Made by a program: the position numbers and the translations under genes
The notes under the pieces: model-generated
What the model was told of the DNA's origin: nothing
The model's database searches: none
What the model saw: only the letters and a program-made list of their open reading frames with translations
Assembly: GCF_004341245.1 (NCBI RefSeq)
Contig: NZ_SLWY01000001.1
Location: 1-64,000 of the forward strand
Reading direction: 5' to 3'
Source of the DNA: Plasticicumulans lactativorans
GTDB lineage: Bacteria > Pseudomonadota > Gammaproteobacteria > Competibacterales > Competibacteraceae
DNA: 64,000 bases
Part shown: one piece after another, positions 54,802 through 64,000 of the stretch
Position numbering within the stretch: the stretch's first letter is position 1
Layout of the letters: every line of letters starts with the position of its first letter

Positions 54802-57627
54802 TCAGCGCGCCAGCACCTCACGCAGGAAGCGCCCGGTGTGGCTCGCCGGGCAGGCGGCGACCTGCTCCGGCGTGCCGGTGACGACGACCTCGCCGCCGCG
54901 CGTCCCGCCTTCGGGGCCGAGGTCGACCAGCCAGTCGGCGGTCTTGATCACGTCCAGGTTGTGCTCGATCACGATCACCGTGTTGCCGTGCTCGCGCAGG
55001 CGCTGCAGCACCGCGAGCAGCTGCGCGACGTCGTGGAAGTGCAGCCCGGTGGTCGGTTCGTCGAGCACGTAGAGGGTGTTGCCGGTGTCGCGCTTGGCGA
55101 GTTCGCGGGCGAGTTTGACGCGCTGCGCCTCGCCGCCCGACAGCGTGGTGGCCGGCTGGCCGAGGGTGGCGTAGCCGAGGCCGACGTCGGCCAGGGTTTC
55201 GAGCCGGCGCTGCAGCGCCGGCACCGCGGCGAAGAACGGCAGTGCCTCCTCGATGGTCATGCCGAGCACCTCGGCGATGTTGCGGTGCTTGTAGCGGATG
55301 TCGAGGGTCTCGCGGTTGTAGCGCGCGCCGTGGCAGACGTCGCAGGGCACGTAGACGTCGGGCAGGAAGTGCATCTCCACCTTCACCAGACCGTCGCCCT
55401 GGCAGGCCTCGCAGCGCCCGCCCTTGACGTTGAAGCTGAAGCGCCCCGGCCCGTAGCCGCGCGCGCGCGCCTCGGGCACGCCGGCGAAGAGCTCGCGGAT
55501 GGTCGTGAACAGCCCGGTGTAGGTGGCCGGGTTCGAGCGCGGCGTGCGCCCGATCGGGCTCTGGTCGATGGCGACGACCTTGTCGAAGTGTTCGAGCCCG
55601 GCGATGCCGCGGCACGGCGCCGGCTCGTCGGCGCTGCCGTTCAGCACGCGCGCGGCGCTCGCGAGCAGGGTGTCGTTGACCAGCGTGCTCTTGCCCGAGC
55701 CCGACACCCCGGTGACGCAGGTGAACAGCCCCACCGGCAGTTCGACGTCGATGTCCTTCAGGTTGTTGCCGCGGGCGCCGTCGATGCGCAGCAGCCGCGC
55801 GCGGTCGGGCGGGGTGCGTCGCGCCGGCACGGCGATGCGCGCGCGCCCGGCGAGGTAGGCGCCGGTCAGCGACTCGGCGTGCGCCATCACCTCGGCCGGC
55901 GTGCCCTGGGCGACGATGCGCCCGCCGTGCACGCCGGCGCCGGGGCCGAGGTCGACGACGTGGTCGGCGCCGCGGATGGCGTCCTCGTCGTGCTCGACCA
56001 CCAGCACGGTGTTGCCGAGGTCGCGCAGCCGCGCCAGCGTGCCGAGCAGGCGCGCGTTGTCGCGCTGGTGCAGGCCGATGCTGGGTTCGTCGAGCACGTA
56101 CATCACGCCGACCAGGCCGGCGCCGATCTGGCTCGCCAGGCGGATGCGCTGCGCCTCGCCGCCGGACAGCGTCTCGGCGGCGCGGTCGAGCGTCAGGTAG
56201 TCGAGGCCGACATCGACCAGGAAGCCGAGGCGCGCATCGACCTCGCGCACGATGCGCGCGGCGATCTCGCCGCGGCGGCCGGCGAGCGCGAGCCCGGCGA
56301 GCGCCGCGCGCGCCGCGTCGATCGGCAGGCGCGCGAGCTCGGCGAGCGTGTACGGCCCCACCCAGACGTGGCGGGCGGCGCGGTTGAGGCGCGCACCGCC
56401 GCAGGCCGGGCACGGGCGGTTGCCGAGGTAGCGCGCCAGCTCGTCGCGCACCGCCTGCGATTCGGTCTCGCGGTAGCGGCGCTGCAGGTTGTTGACGATG
56501 CCCTCGAAGGGGTGGCGGCGGACCGTGTTCGCGCCGCGCTCGCTGACGTAGTGGAAGTCGATCGCCGTGGTGCCGCTGCCGTAGAGCAGCACCTCGTGCA
56601 CCTCGGCGGGCAGTTCGGTCCACGGCCGTTCGGGGTCGAAGCCGTAGTGCGCGGCGAGCGAGGTGACCAGCGACCAGTAGTAGGGGTTGCGGCTGTCCCA
56701 CGAGCGGATCGCGCCGGCGGCGAGCGAGCGCTCGGGGTGCACCACCACCCGTGCCGGGTCGAAGAACGGCTGCACGCCGAGCCCGTCGCAGCTCGGGCAG
56801 GCGCCGTGCGGACTGTTGAACGAGAACAGCCGCGGCTCGAGCTCGGGCACCGCGTAGCCGCACTCGGGGCAGGCGTAGCCGGCCGAGAACAAGAGCGGCG
56901 GGCGCTGCGGGGCGTCGAGCGAGGCCACCACGGCGATGCCGCCGGCGAGCGCGAGCGCGGTCTCGAAGGACTCCGCCAGGCGCTGGCCGAGGTCGGCGCG
57001 CACCTTCAGGCGGTCCACCACCACCTCGATGGTGTGCGCCTTGCGCGGGTCGAGCGGCGGCGGGTCGTCGAGCTCCACCACCTCGCCGTCGATGCGCGCG
57101 CGCAGGTAGCCCTGCGCCTTCAGCTCCTCCAGGCGCCTGGCGTGCTCGCCCTTGCGCCCGCGCACCACCGGCGCGAGCAGCAGCACGCGCTCGCCCTCGG
57201 GCAGCGCGAGCACCTGGTCGACCATCTGGCTGACGGTCTGCGCGTCGAGCGCGATGTCGTGGTCGGGGCAGCGCGGCTGGCCGGCGCGCGCGTAGAGCAG
57301 GCGCAGGTAGTCGTGGACCTCGGTGATGGTGCCGACGGTCGAGCGCGGGTTGTGCGAGGTGCTCTTCTGCTCGATCGCGATCGCCGGCGACAGCCCCTCG
57401 ATGTGGTCGACGTCGGGCTTCTCCATCAGCGCGAGGAACTGCCGCGCGTAGGCCGACAGGCTCTCGACGTAGCGGCGCTGGCCCTCGGCGTAGAGGGTGT
57501 CGAAGGCGAGCGAGGACTTGCCCGAGCCCGACAGCCCGGTGATGACGATCAGGCGTTCGCGCGGCAGGTCGAGGTCGAGGTGCTTGAGGTTGTGGGTGCG
57601 CGCGCCGCGAATGCGGATGCAGTCCAT
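54802..57627 (-). CDS. uvrA: UvrABC excinuclease subunit A
   Basis: The 941-residue protein has two ABC ATPase modules: Walker [15 protein letters not shown] near 30 and [14 protein letters not shown] near 645. Both signatures are [16 protein letters not shown] and [16 protein letters not shown]. Zinc-binding Cys pairs occur around 253-280 ([21 protein letters not shown]) and 740-765 ([18 protein letters not shown]). It is the damage-recognition subunit of nucleotide excision repair. Confidence 0.97.
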   Translation of the reverse strand: MDCIRIRGARTHNLKHLDLDLPRERLIVITGLSGSGKSSLAFDTLYAEGQRRYVESLSAYARQFLALMEKPDVDHIEGLSPAIAIEQKSTSHNPRSTVGTITEVHDYLRLLYARAGQPRCPDHDIALDAQTVSQMVDQVLALPEGERVLLLAPVVRGRKGEHARRLEELKAQGYLRARIDGEVVELDDPPPLDPRKAHTIEVVVDRLKVRADLGQRLAESFETALALAGGIAVVASLDAPQRPPLLFSAGYACPECGYAVPELEPRLFSFNSPHGACPSCDGLGVQPFFDPARVVVHPERSLAAGAIRSWDSRNPYYWSLVTSLAAHYGFDPERPWTELPAEVHEVLLYGSGTTAIDFHYVSERGANTVRRHPFEGIVNNLQRRYRETESQAVRDELARYLGNRPCPACGGARLNRAARHVWVGPYTLAELARLPIDAARAALAGLALAGRRGEIAARIVREVDARLGFLVDVGLDYLTLDRAAETLSGGEAQRIRLASQIGAGLVGVMYVLDEPSIGLHQRDNARLLGTLARLRDLGNTVLVVEHDEDAIRGADHVVDLGPGAGVHGGRIVAQGTPAEVMAHAESLTGAYLAGRARIAVPARRTPPDRARLLRIDGARGNNLKDIDVELPVGLFTCVTGVSGSGKSTLVNDTLLASAARVLNGSADEPAPCRGIAGLEHFDKVVAIDQSPIGRTPRSNPATYTGLFTTIRELFAGVPEARARGYGPGRFSFNVKGGRCEACQGDGLVKVEMHFLPDVYVPCDVCHGARYNRETLDIRYKHRNIAEVLGMTIEEALPFFAAVPALQRRLETLADVGLGYATLGQPATTLSGGEAQRVKLARELAKRDTGNTLYVLDEPTTGLHFHDVAQLLAVLQRLREHGNTVIVIEHNLDVIKTADWLVDLGPEGGTRGGEVVVTGTPEQVAACPASHTGRFLREVLAR

Positions 57628-57698
57628 CGAAAGTGTCCGGGCGGGGGGCGGCTGGTACTATACGGCCCTCGTTTTCGCGGAGGCAAAAAGGCACACCC

Positions 57699-59084
57699 AT
57701 GAGCAAGCACCTGGCTGGTGAGGCGATGACCGCGCAGGAGGCCCGCATCGCGGCCTGGCTCGCGGGCGTGTTCAGCCTGCGCATCGTCGGCCTGTTCATG
57801 ATCCTGCCGGTGTTCGCGCTCTACGCCGAGCACCTCGACGGCGCCACGCCGGCGCTCGCCGGCCTCGCCATCGGCATCTACGGCTTCTCGCAGGCGATCT
57901 TCCAGATTCCCTTCGGCCTGCTGTCGGACCGCCTCGGGCGCAAGCGCGTGATCGTCGTCGGGCTCCTGGTCTTCGCCGCCGGCAGCGTGCTCGCCGGCGT
58001 GTCGCACTCGATCTGGGGGGTGATCGCCGGGCGCGCGCTGCAGGGCGCCGGTGCGATCTCGGCCGCGGTGATGGCGCTCGCCGCCGACCTCACGCGCGAG
58101 GAGCACCGCACCAAGGTGATGGCGGTGATCGGCGTGTCGATCGGCGTCGCCTTCGCGGTGTCGATGGTCGCCGGGCCGGTGCTCGAAGGGCTGATCGGCG
58201 TGCCCGGCATCTTCTGGCTCACCGCCGGCCTCGCCCTCGGCGGCATCGCCGTGGTGCGCTACTGCGTGCCCGACCCGCTCGACGCGCGCCTGCACCGCGA
58301 CACCCAGCCGGTGCCGGCGCAGTTCCGCCGCGTGCTGGTCGACCCGCAGCTGCTGCGCCTCGACCTCGGCATCTTCGTGCTGCACCTGGTGCTCACCGCG
58401 ACCTTCGTCGCCGTGCCGCACGCGCTGGTCGAGCAGGCCGGGATCCCGGTCAACCGCCACTGGGAGATCTACCTGCCGACGATGGTGCTCGGCATGGCGG
58501 CGATGGTCCCGTTCGTGATCATCGGCGAGAAGAAGCGCCGGCTGAAGCAGGTGTTCGTCGGCGCCGTCGCCCTGCTCGCGCTGGCCGAGCTGGGGCTGGT
58601 CGCCTTCCACGCCGGCGCGGTCGGCATCTCGCTGGTGATGTTCCTGTTCTTCACCGCGTTCAACCTGCTCGAAGCCACGCTGCCCTCGCTGGTCGCGAAG
58701 ATGGCCCCGCCCGACGCCAAGGGCACGGCGATGGGCTTCTACGCCAGCATGCAGTTCCTCGGCGCCTTCTGCGGCGGCGCCGCCGGCGGCTGGATCCGCG
58801 GGCACTACGGCCTGAGCGCGGTGTTCGAGTTCGGCGTCGTCGCCACGCTGGTGTGGCTGGCCGCCGCCTGGACCATGAAGAACCCGCGCTACCTGTCGAG
58901 CTACCTGCTCAACACCGGCCCGCTCGACGAGTCCGCCGCCGCCGAGCTCGCGCGCCGCCTCACCGACATCCGCGGCGTCGCCGAGGCGGTGGTGATCGCG
59001 AGCGACGGCGTCGCCTACCTCAAGGTGGACCGCCACGCCCTCGACGAGCCGGCGCTGCTCGCGCACTCGCGCCTGCCGGCCTGA
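57699..59084 (+). CDS. Major facilitator superfamily transporter (YajR-like)
   Basis: The 461-residue MFS protein has twelve membrane segments with the motif-A loop [15 protein letters not shown]. The C-terminal extension after [12 protein letters not shown] (about 385-461) resembles the YAM domain of YajR. The start is at the ATG at 57699, which follows GGAGGC; the frame begins earlier. It is divergent from uvrA and followed by ssb, the same uvrA-MFS-ssb order seen in many betaproteobacteria. The substrate is unknown. Confidence 0.87.
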   Translation: MSKHLAGEAMTAQEARIAAWLAGVFSLRIVGLFMILPVFALYAEHLDGATPALAGLAIGIYGFSQAIFQIPFGLLSDRLGRKRVIVVGLLVFAAGSVLAGVSHSIWGVIAGRALQGAGAISAAVMALAADLTREEHRTKVMAVIGVSIGVAFAVSMVAGPVLEGLIGVPGIFWLTAGLALGGIAVVRYCVPDPLDARLHRDTQPVPAQFRRVLVDPQLLRLDLGIFVLHLVLTATFVAVPHALVEQAGIPVNRHWEIYLPTMVLGMAAMVPFVIIGEKKRRLKQVFVGAVALLALAELGLVAFHAGAVGISLVMFLFFTAFNLLEATLPSLVAKMAPPDAKGTAMGFYASMQFLGAFCGGAAGGWIRGHYGLSAVFEFGVVATLVWLAAAWTMKNPRYLSSYLLNTGPLDESAAAELARRLTDIRGVAEAVVIASDGVAYLKVDRHALDEPALLAHSRLPA

Positions 59085-59181
59085 ACCTTCGCGCTGCCGC
59101 GGGTCTCACCCGGCGGCAGGGTGTGGCAAAGTGGCCCCATCCCCCTGGATTCCGCCCCTCAACGTTTCGGAGCACACGCCC

Positions 59182-59658
59182 ATGGCCAGAGGCATCAACA
59201 AGGTCATCCTCGTCGGCAACCTCGGGCAGGACCCCGAAGTCCGCTACATGCCGAGCGGCGACGCGATCGCCAACCTGCGCATCGCCACCACCGACTCGTG
59301 GACCGACAAGCAGACCGGGCAGAAGCAGGACCGCACCGAGTGGCACTCGGTGGTGCTGTTCAAGAAGCTCGCCGAGATCGCCGGCGAGTACCTGCGCAAG
59401 GGCTCGCAGGTCTACATCGAAGGCAGCCTGCGCACCCGCAAGTGGCAGGACAAGGAAGGCAAGGACCGCTACACCACCGAGATCGTCGCCACCGACATGC
59501 AGATGCTCGGCGGCAAGGGCGGCGGCGGCAGCGCCCCCTACGAGCGCGACGACGCCGCTCCCGCCGCCCCGCGCGGCAAGCCGGCCCCGGCCGCCAAGCC
59601 CGCCGCCGGCAACCCCGGCGGCTTCGACGACGTGCTGGACGACGACATCCCGTTCTAA
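59182..59658 (+). CDS. ssb: Single-stranded DNA-binding protein
   Basis: The 158-residue SSB has the OB fold (about 1-110) opening [20 protein letters not shown] and a Gly/Pro/Ala-rich linker. It ends with the acidic tip DDDIPF that recruits partner proteins. The ATG at 59182 is the typical start; the frame to the left is not. A terminator follows. Confidence 0.96.
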   Translation: MARGINKVILVGNLGQDPEVRYMPSGDAIANLRIATTDSWTDKQTGQKQDRTEWHSVVLFKKLAEIAGEYLRKGSQVYIEGSLRTRKWQDKEGKDRYTTEIVATDMQMLGGKGGGGSAPYERDDAAPAAPRGKPAPAAKPAAGNPGGFDDVLDDDIPF

Positions 59659-59676
59659 AAAATCACTTATCGCGGC

Positions 59677-59716
59677 CCCCTGAATCCGAAGTGGATTCAG
59701 GGGTTCTTGATTTTTC
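59677..59716 (+). terminator. Terminator after ssb
   Basis: An 11-bp perfect stem (CCCCTGAATCC, loop GAAGT, GGATTCAGGGG) is followed by TTCTTGATTTTTC. It is a strong intrinsic terminator 18 bases downstream of the stop. Confidence 0.9.
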
Positions 59717-60252
59717 AGATTTACTGATATCTGCCTACGACTTCGTCGCCCCAGGCCCTGACGTGTCCGGCACGGCACCGCCAACACCGGCGGGGCGCGC
59801 GTGCCGGGCTCATGCTGCGCAACCCAATGCCCAGTGGATCGAGGCCTGTACATCATTCCCCCCGCCGGCCGCGAAACTCAGTGAGAACAAGCCCATGCTT
59901 GTCCGGCGAGAAAAGCGCGCACCGAGTGGTGCTCGCTTGCATGGCTCGATGAACGAGGGTTTTGTCGAAAACCTTTACACTGAAAAATGGACTTCCAGCG
60001 TGGCACGTAGACCGTGCTTCCGCGTCCATGCGACCTCTGTTGATTCAGATCAGGCTCGTAGCCGATCAATGAATTGACTAAGCGCAATAAGGCAGCATCG
60101 ACTCCTTGCGCAATAAAAAAATACTACCAGCAGTTAATTTGGCATTGAATTCTCATGTCGATTTCAACCGTCGTCGTCGGCAACTTTTACAATGTGAGCC
60201 GAATAGGCAGGGTCAGGCGTGATCGCTGGGCGAGAACTCCAGCAATTGCCGA
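59717..60252 (+). other. Gene-poor, lower-GC stretch before the PEP-CTERM gene
   Basis: About 540 bases with no recognisable gene, tRNA or IS. The base composition is visibly more AT-rich than the flanks, especially 60070-60160. Short inverted repeats (for example ACAAGC-CCAT-GCTTGT at about 59887-59902) were seen but have no obvious role. Confidence 0.5.
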
Positions 60253-60270
60253 CGTGGTGCGCTGCTTGCT
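60253..60270 (+). promoter_or_regulatory. Sigma-54 (RpoN) promoter of the PEP-CTERM gene
   Basis: CGTGGTGCGCTGCTTGCT carries GG and GC ten bases apart, matching the -24/-12 consensus TGGCACG-N4-TTGC in TGG, CG and the whole TTGCT part. This leaves an untranslated leader of about 170 bases before the start at 60454. The same promoter type precedes the short PEP-CTERM gene at 44455-44676. Confidence 0.65.
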
Positions 60271-60453
60271 TCATGTAAAAAACCGTGTCCGTCCGGATCG
60301 GTCGGGGCGCCCATAGAGAGTTCGATGCCCATCGTGCCTCGTGCAATCTCGGAGAGGCAGCAGGACTCCGCGCGCAAGTTTTAAATGAGTTTTGGCCGAG
60401 AGCGCATCCGCCGCTGACGGACCCAATGCCTCGGCGAGGCAGGAGCAATGACC

Positions 60454-61605
60454 ATGACTGCAAGCCATCTCAAGTTGATCTCCGCCGCAGCACTCGCGGT
60501 GACGCTGGCGCCAATGGCGAGCCACGCCTCCGTGTTCGGCACGCTCGGCAATTTCGATGTCGTCAACGACACCGGCAGTACCGCGCACGGCTTCGAGATC
60601 GATCTCGAAGGTCTGACATCTTCCGACGTTACAGACACGTTCGGCGGCCCAGGCCGCGGCTTCCCGACCACCGTCGAGCGTTATGGCTCACCGACTATCT
60701 CCGACTACGGCACCGGGGTGCGCATCACCTATCAAAGCGGCATCACGGGCGGCTCTTGGGACGTCGGCACGCTGAGCGGCGCTTTCAACACGCCGGGCGA
60801 AAGCTGCTGGACCGGTGGCGGCGGCAACTACCCCAACATTCCGTGCGACCACTTCGGTGTCGGAACGAGCAAGAACCCAACGAATACGACCTACAAGTGG
60901 CTGGTCGAATCGTCGCCCGGCTCGCTGTCGCTCAGCCCGGTCATTGCCACGGTTCCGGCGCCGACGTGGACCGTGACCCCGGCGCCGCCGCCGCCGCCCG
61001 GCCAGCCGGCGCCGCCGCCTCTGGTCGGGGCCCTGATCCCGGCGCCGGTGGTGATACCGCCGCCGTCGCCCGAAGCGCCTGACCCCCAGTTTGGCACGCC
61101 GATCTGGGTCAAGGTGTTCACTACCGAGTACGAACATAAGGTCGGTCTGGAGGATCTGGTTGCCAACAGCCCCTTGGTTCCGGACGAAAATAATGGGGAG
61201 ACCGAGATCGAGTGGCAATTGATGCAATTCGATCCGGGCAACCCGAACGGTGGTCTCAACGAACTCAATAACGAGAAGGAAGCCGGCGCCAATGCCGAGT
61301 CGGTGCTGCGGCGCTACGAGTTCTTCAAGTACATCGGCGTGCTGAGTGATGATGGCGCCGGCGAGGCACTGTGCGAGGATCCGACAATTGGTCCGGCCTG
61401 TGGCCCACAAAGCCTGTTTGACCCGACGCTCTACGGCGTCGGCGACTTTATCGGCGCGCAGAACGCGGCGGTGAACCTGAATGGCAACCCCGTGATTGGC
61501 CCGGTGGTTGGCGTCTCCGAGCCCGAGACCTGGGCGCTGATGCTGGCGGGCCTCGGGGTTGTCGGCCGGGTCGGTCGGCGGCGATCTGCGTCGAGTCGCA
61601 AATGA
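60454..61605 (+). CDS. PEP-CTERM sorting domain protein with Pro-rich linker
   Basis: The 383-residue secreted protein has signal peptide LKLISAAALAVTLAPMASHA. The mature N-terminal domain is Gly/Asn/Thr-rich with two Cys (ESCWTGGGGNYPNIPCDHFG), followed by a Pro-rich linker (VTPAPPPPPGQPAPPPL, about 175-210). A second globular part follows, with a Cys pair near LCEDPTIGPACG. The end is SEPETWALMLAGLGVVGRVGRRR, a PEP-CTERM exosortase signal with SEPE in place of VPEP. The ATG at 60454 sits eight bases after AGGAG; an ATG at 60448 is too close to it. Such proteins are exported and anchored or released in the exopolysaccharide matrix, often under sigma-54 control. Confidence 0.87.
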   Translation: MTASHLKLISAAALAVTLAPMASHASVFGTLGNFDVVNDTGSTAHGFEIDLEGLTSSDVTDTFGGPGRGFPTTVERYGSPTISDYGTGVRITYQSGITGGSWDVGTLSGAFNTPGESCWTGGGGNYPNIPCDHFGVGTSKNPTNTTYKWLVESSPGSLSLSPVIATVPAPTWTVTPAPPPPPGQPAPPPLVGALIPAPVVIPPPSPEAPDPQFGTPIWVKVFTTEYEHKVGLEDLVANSPLVPDENNGETEIEWQLMQFDPGNPNGGLNELNNEKEAGANAESVLRRYEFFKYIGVLSDDGAGEALCEDPTIGPACGPQSLFDPTLYGVGDFIGAQNAAVNLNGNPVIGPVVGVSEPETWALMLAGLGVVGRVGRRRSASSRK

Positions 61606-61615
61606 CCGGGTAATT

Positions 61616-61640
61616 CTCCGGTGCTTTCGCCGCACCGGAG
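61616..61640 (+). terminator. Hairpin after the PEP-CTERM gene
   Basis: A 9-bp perfect stem CTCCGGTGC / GCACCGGAG with loop TTTCGCC lies 10 bases after the stop. It has no T-run, so it may be only an mRNA 3' end structure. Confidence 0.4.
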
Positions 61641-61764
61641 GCTGAACGCCCGCCGCAAGGCCGCGGCCGAGACGCGGGCCAAGGCGGGCGAGCCGTTCAT
61701 GCTCGCCCGCGAGGCGAATGATCTGCGGCTGTGCATCGAGGAAATGCTGTCGCGGAGATGGTGA
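61621..61764 (+). pseudogene. Possible 3' remnant of an unknown gene
   Basis: An open frame ends with ARRKAAAETRAKAGEPFMLA and RLCIEEMLSRRW before a stop at 61762-61764. Its codon use looks protein-like but there is no convincing start, apart from a GTG within the terminator hairpin. It ends 30 bases before repeat copy 3. It may be the tail of a displaced gene; the family is not recognised. Confidence 0.3.
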
Positions 61765-61794
61765 AAACGCCCAACCATCGGCTGCAGCGGATGC

Positions 61795-61948
61795 GCGTCG
61801 GGTCTGCGCAGCGCATCTCGACGGGCGCAGCAGGCCCGATGCGCAGGGCGAACCGGAGCCCTTGAACACGCTGTAGAAGCACGGGATGGGCGCCCGCGAA
61901 GCCGGGATGCTCGACAGGCATGGTGAGCGGGCGCCCAACGACCTCTAC
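61795..61948 (-). repeat. Dispersed repeat, copy 3 (inverted)
   Basis: On the minus strand the copy begins GTAGAGGTCGTTGGGCGCCC and continues TGTCGAGCATCCCGGCTTCG, GGGCGCCCATCCCGTGC and CGCTGCGCAGACCCGACGC. It is very close to copy 2. The arms GGGCGCCCG and CGGGCGCCC pair perfectly. It lies 53 bases after the stop of the peroxiredoxin gene and in the same orientation as that gene. Confidence 0.9.
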
Positions 61949-62000
61949 TCGACTTTTCGTTACCGGTGGCGTGTTCCTGCCGGGTGCCTGGCACCGGCGC

Positions 62001-62642
62001 TCAGCGGCCGGGGTGGGGCGTCAGGCGCAGGTACGGGCGTTCGGCCCGGTAGCCCTTGGGGAATTTTGCGCGGATCTCCGCCTCGTCCTGGATCGACGGC
62101 GGGATCACCACCTCGTCGCCCGGCTGCCAGTTGCCGGGGGTGGCCACCGTGTGCGCATCGGCCAGTTGCAGCGCGTCGATGACGCGCAGGATCTCGTCGA
62201 AATTGCGCCCCACGTTCAGCGGGTAGGTCAGCGTCAGCCGCAGCTTCTTCGCCGGGTCGATGATGAACACGGTGCGCACCGTCACGGTGGTCGATTCGCC
62301 GGCGTGGATCATCTGGTACAGCGACGCGACCTTGCGGTCCTGGTCGGCGATGATCGGGAAGCCGACCACGGTGTGCTGCGTCGCCTCGATGTCCTTGATC
62401 CAGGCGCGGTGCGACGCGGCATCGTCGACGGAGAGCGCGATGGCCTTGACGTTGCGCCTGTCGAACTCGGCCTGGAGCCTGCCGGTCAGGCCCAGCTCGG
62501 TGGTGCACACCGGCGTGAAATCGGCCGGGTGCGAAAACAGGACGACCCACGCATCACCCGCCCAGGCGTGGAAGCGGATCGGGCCGATGGACGAGTCCTG
62601 TTCGAAATCGGGGATGGTGTCGCCGAGGTAGAGCTGGCGCAT
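62001..62642 (-). CDS. 1-Cys peroxiredoxin (Prx6-like)
   Basis: The 213-residue peroxiredoxin has the active-site motif HPADFTPVCTTELG with T43 and peroxidatic C46, no second conserved Cys, and the long C-terminal Prx6 domain (PLNVGRNFDEILRVIDALQL). It reduces hydrogen peroxide and organic peroxides. It shares its strand with the nitronate monooxygenase gene upstream (gap of 55 bases), so both could be one unit. The dispersed repeat follows its 3' end. Confidence 0.92.
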   Translation of the reverse strand: MRQLYLGDTIPDFEQDSSIGPIRFHAWAGDAWVVLFSHPADFTPVCTTELGLTGRLQAEFDRRNVKAIALSVDDAASHRAWIKDIEATQHTVVGFPIIADQDRKVASLYQMIHAGESTTVTVRTVFIIDPAKKLRLTLTYPLNVGRNFDEILRVIDALQLADAHTVATPGNWQPGDEVVIPPSIQDEAEIRAKFPKGYRAERPYLRLTPHPGR

Positions 62643-62697
62643 GGCGTGATCTCCGTTGATGCCCCTGGTTCAGGGCGGGTTTGTTGGAACGCCCCGC

Positions 62698-64000
62698 TCA
62701 GGCCGGCGGCAGCAGGGCGTCGACCGTGTCGATGTTGGCTTCGTGGGCGACCAGCATGCCGATGAGGTCGTCGCGCAGGGCGGCGTCCTCGACGACGGTC
62801 AGCAGTTCGCGCAGCTTCCTGACCACCCAGCCCTGCCCGCGGTTGAGGAATGCCAGGCGTTCATGCAGGTCGCCGATGGCCATGGCCTTGTCGTAAAACG
62901 CCCCGGTGCGCGCGCTGGGCGTGCCCTGCAGCCGCCGGATGTGGCGCGTCAGCATGGCGCACCATTTCGCCTCGTCGTGGTGGACGAGCTCGATCGCGCG
63001 CTTCAGCACCGCGTCCTGCGCCTGCGCCGCCATGCGCAGCGCCACGCGGGCACCGGCGCGCTCGGCTTCGAGCAGCTCGTCGAGCCGCGCCAGCAGGGTG
63101 CGCAGGTGCGCGTCCCGGGCTTCCTGCTGGCGCTCGAACTCGGCCGCGTAGCAGACCGGGGACGCGAACTCGATCGGTTCGGGCGCGTCGGGCGCGCGGG
63201 GGCGCAGCCGGCCCGCGGCCTCGGCCACGAGGCGTGCGATGCGATGCGCCGCGGGCTCCAGCGTGCGGATGCTGCCGACGCCCGTGCCGGCGTACAGCGC
63301 CATGGCCTCGAAGTCACCCGTCATCGACTGCAACGGTGAATCGGTGCTGAACAGGTAGATGGGGCGCCCTTGCTCCTCGCCGATCACCGTGCGGCGCGCG
63401 GCGGACGGCTCGCCGTGCTCGCCGCGCGTGACGCTGTTGGGCAGCACCCGCACCGGCGCGTGGGGCGGCCAGTTGATGCGGAAGGCCTCCGTGAGCACGG
63501 TGTCGCTGCCCTGCGCCTCCAGCAGGCGCTGCTTGTGGTAGTCGTGGGCGCAGGACTCCTCGGTCGCGAGCAGCGCGGTGCCGAGCACGGCAGCCTGCGC
63601 ACCCTGCGCCAGCACGCGGGCGACGCCCGCGCCGTCGGCGATGCCGCCCGCCGCCGCCACCGGCACGCGCGCGACCACCCGCACCTCGGCCAGCACCTGC
63701 GCCAGCGGCTGCCGGGCGCGCACGTGGCCGCCGGCCTCGATGCCCTGCGCGATCAGCACGCCCGCGCCGGCCCGCTGCGCCAGTCGCGCCTCGAGCGCCG
63801 AGCCGACCTGGTAGACCACGAGGATGCCCGCGTCGCGCAGCCTGCCGACCACCTCGGGCAGCACGTCCCAGAACAGGCCGACCACCGGCACGCCCAGCTC
63901 GATGCACAGCTCGACCTGCGCGGCCAGCAGCGCCGGCGGCGTGGCCGCGGGGATCAGGTTGACGCCGAACGGGCGCCCGGTGCGCCGGCGCACGCGCGCC
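62698..64000 (-). CDS. Nitronate monooxygenase with a C-terminal DUF6306-like domain (N-terminus outside the window)
   Basis: The visible 434 residues begin inside the FMN-binding barrel of a nitronate monooxygenase (2-nitropropane dioxygenase) family enzyme: TGRPFGVNLIP, IAQGIEAGGHV, VAAAGGIADGAGV, LGTALLATEESCAHDYHKQ. These enzymes oxidise nitronates such as propionate-3-nitronate. After about residue 340 of the visible part a helical extension follows (WCAMLTRHIRRLQG, TGAFYDKAMAIGDLHERLAF, DDLIGMLVAHEANIDTVDAL) that resembles the DUF6306 helical domain. This would be a fusion. The start lies beyond the window. Confidence 0.85.
   Translation of the reverse strand, partial: ARVRRRTGRPFGVNLIPAATPPALLAAQVELCIELGVPVVGLFWDVLPEVVGRLRDAGILVVYQVGSALEARLAQRAGAGVLIAQGIEAGGHVRARQPLAQVLAEVRVVARVPVAAAGGIADGAGVARVLAQGAQAAVLGTALLATEESCAHDYHKQRLLEAQGSDTVLTEAFRINWPPHAPVRVLPNSVTRGEHGEPSAARRTVIGEEQGRPIYLFSTDSPLQSMTGDFEAMALYAGTGVGSIRTLEPAAHRIARLVAEAAGRLRPRAPDAPEPIEFASPVCYAAEFERQQEARDAHLRTLLARLDELLEAERAGARVALRMAAQAQDAVLKRAIELVHHDEAKWCAMLTRHIRRLQGTPSARTGAFYDKAMAIGDLHERLAFLNRGQGWVVRKLRELLTVVEDAALRDDLIGMLVAHEANIDTVDALLPPA

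Noticed and set aside
57628-57698. LexA (SOS) box between uvrA and the MFS gene
   Set aside because: No CTGT-N8-ACAG-like palindrome was visible; only a weak TACTAT -10-like element.
54838-57702. Long plus-strand frame of 954 codons
   Set aside because: It is antisense to uvrA and is low-complexity Arg/Ala/Val/Asp sequence.

Overview
The window is high-GC DNA (about 70% by eye) with tightly packed genes. It most resembles a betaproteobacterium of the Rhodocyclales (Azoarcus/Thauera/Zoogloea relatives). Pointers are a DctA carrier beside a complete tripartite tricarboxylate transporter, two PEP-CTERM proteins each with a sigma-54-type promoter upstream, OvoA, PPK2, a uvrA-MFS-ssb block and a nagZ-hpt-phosphorylase block. 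The taxonomic call is an inference from gene content, because no rRNA gene is present.

Layout. 1-7007: the end of an unknown gene, then dctA and a galD/tctCBA-type operon for C4-dicarboxylate and tri- or dicarboxylate use; the two units carry a nearly identical upstream control block. 7132-13579: housekeeping genes (CYTH protein, nagZ, DsrE-like, hpt, thioinosine phosphorylase, two small membrane proteins), an OmpR/histidine-kinase pair and an Ala-rich protein. 13927-15504: a membrane EAL phosphodiesterase. 15639-18676: a bigR-type hydrogen sulfide/persulfide detoxification cluster around a double palindromic operator. 18988-21572: a flavin oxidoreductase, a 16-unit 21-bp tandem repeat and a YedK/HMCES-type SRAP protein.

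22180-33992 is an accessory island of visibly lower GC. It starts at a 17-codon stump of a type I restriction hsdR gene and ends in a dispersed repeat. It holds five same-strand, overlapping or closely spaced genes: an SF1 helicase with a C-terminal DUF559/Vsr-like nuclease; a membrane-anchored coiled-coil protein; a membrane-anchored coiled-coil McrB-like AAA+ ATPase; a DUF2357 (McrC-like) protein with an apparently degenerate nuclease core; and a large actin/Hsp70-fold protein with altered phosphate loops. This looks like a defence system built on McrB/DUF2357 logic, and I do not recognise it as a named system. It is the main finding.

34107-40293 is a ydcSTUVW/patD-like polyamine uptake and aminobutyraldehyde operon plus a SnoaL-like secreted protein. 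40523-49037 holds a DegP protease, cysE, a hydroxyisobutyrate dehydrogenase-like enzyme, DUF2970, DUF2333 and YdjM-like proteins, a very short PEP-CTERM protein and malate synthase G. 49219-59658 holds ppk2, ovoA, a Fur-box haem-utilisation unit, uvrA, a YajR-like MFS carrier and ssb. 59659-64000 holds a larger PEP-CTERM protein, the third copy of the dispersed repeat, a 1-Cys peroxiredoxin and a nitronate monooxygenase that runs off the end of the window.

The dispersed repeat (about 150-200 bp, three copies) lies each time just 3' of a gene and in that gene's orientation. All identities and base counts quoted are hand alignments; no database was consulted.
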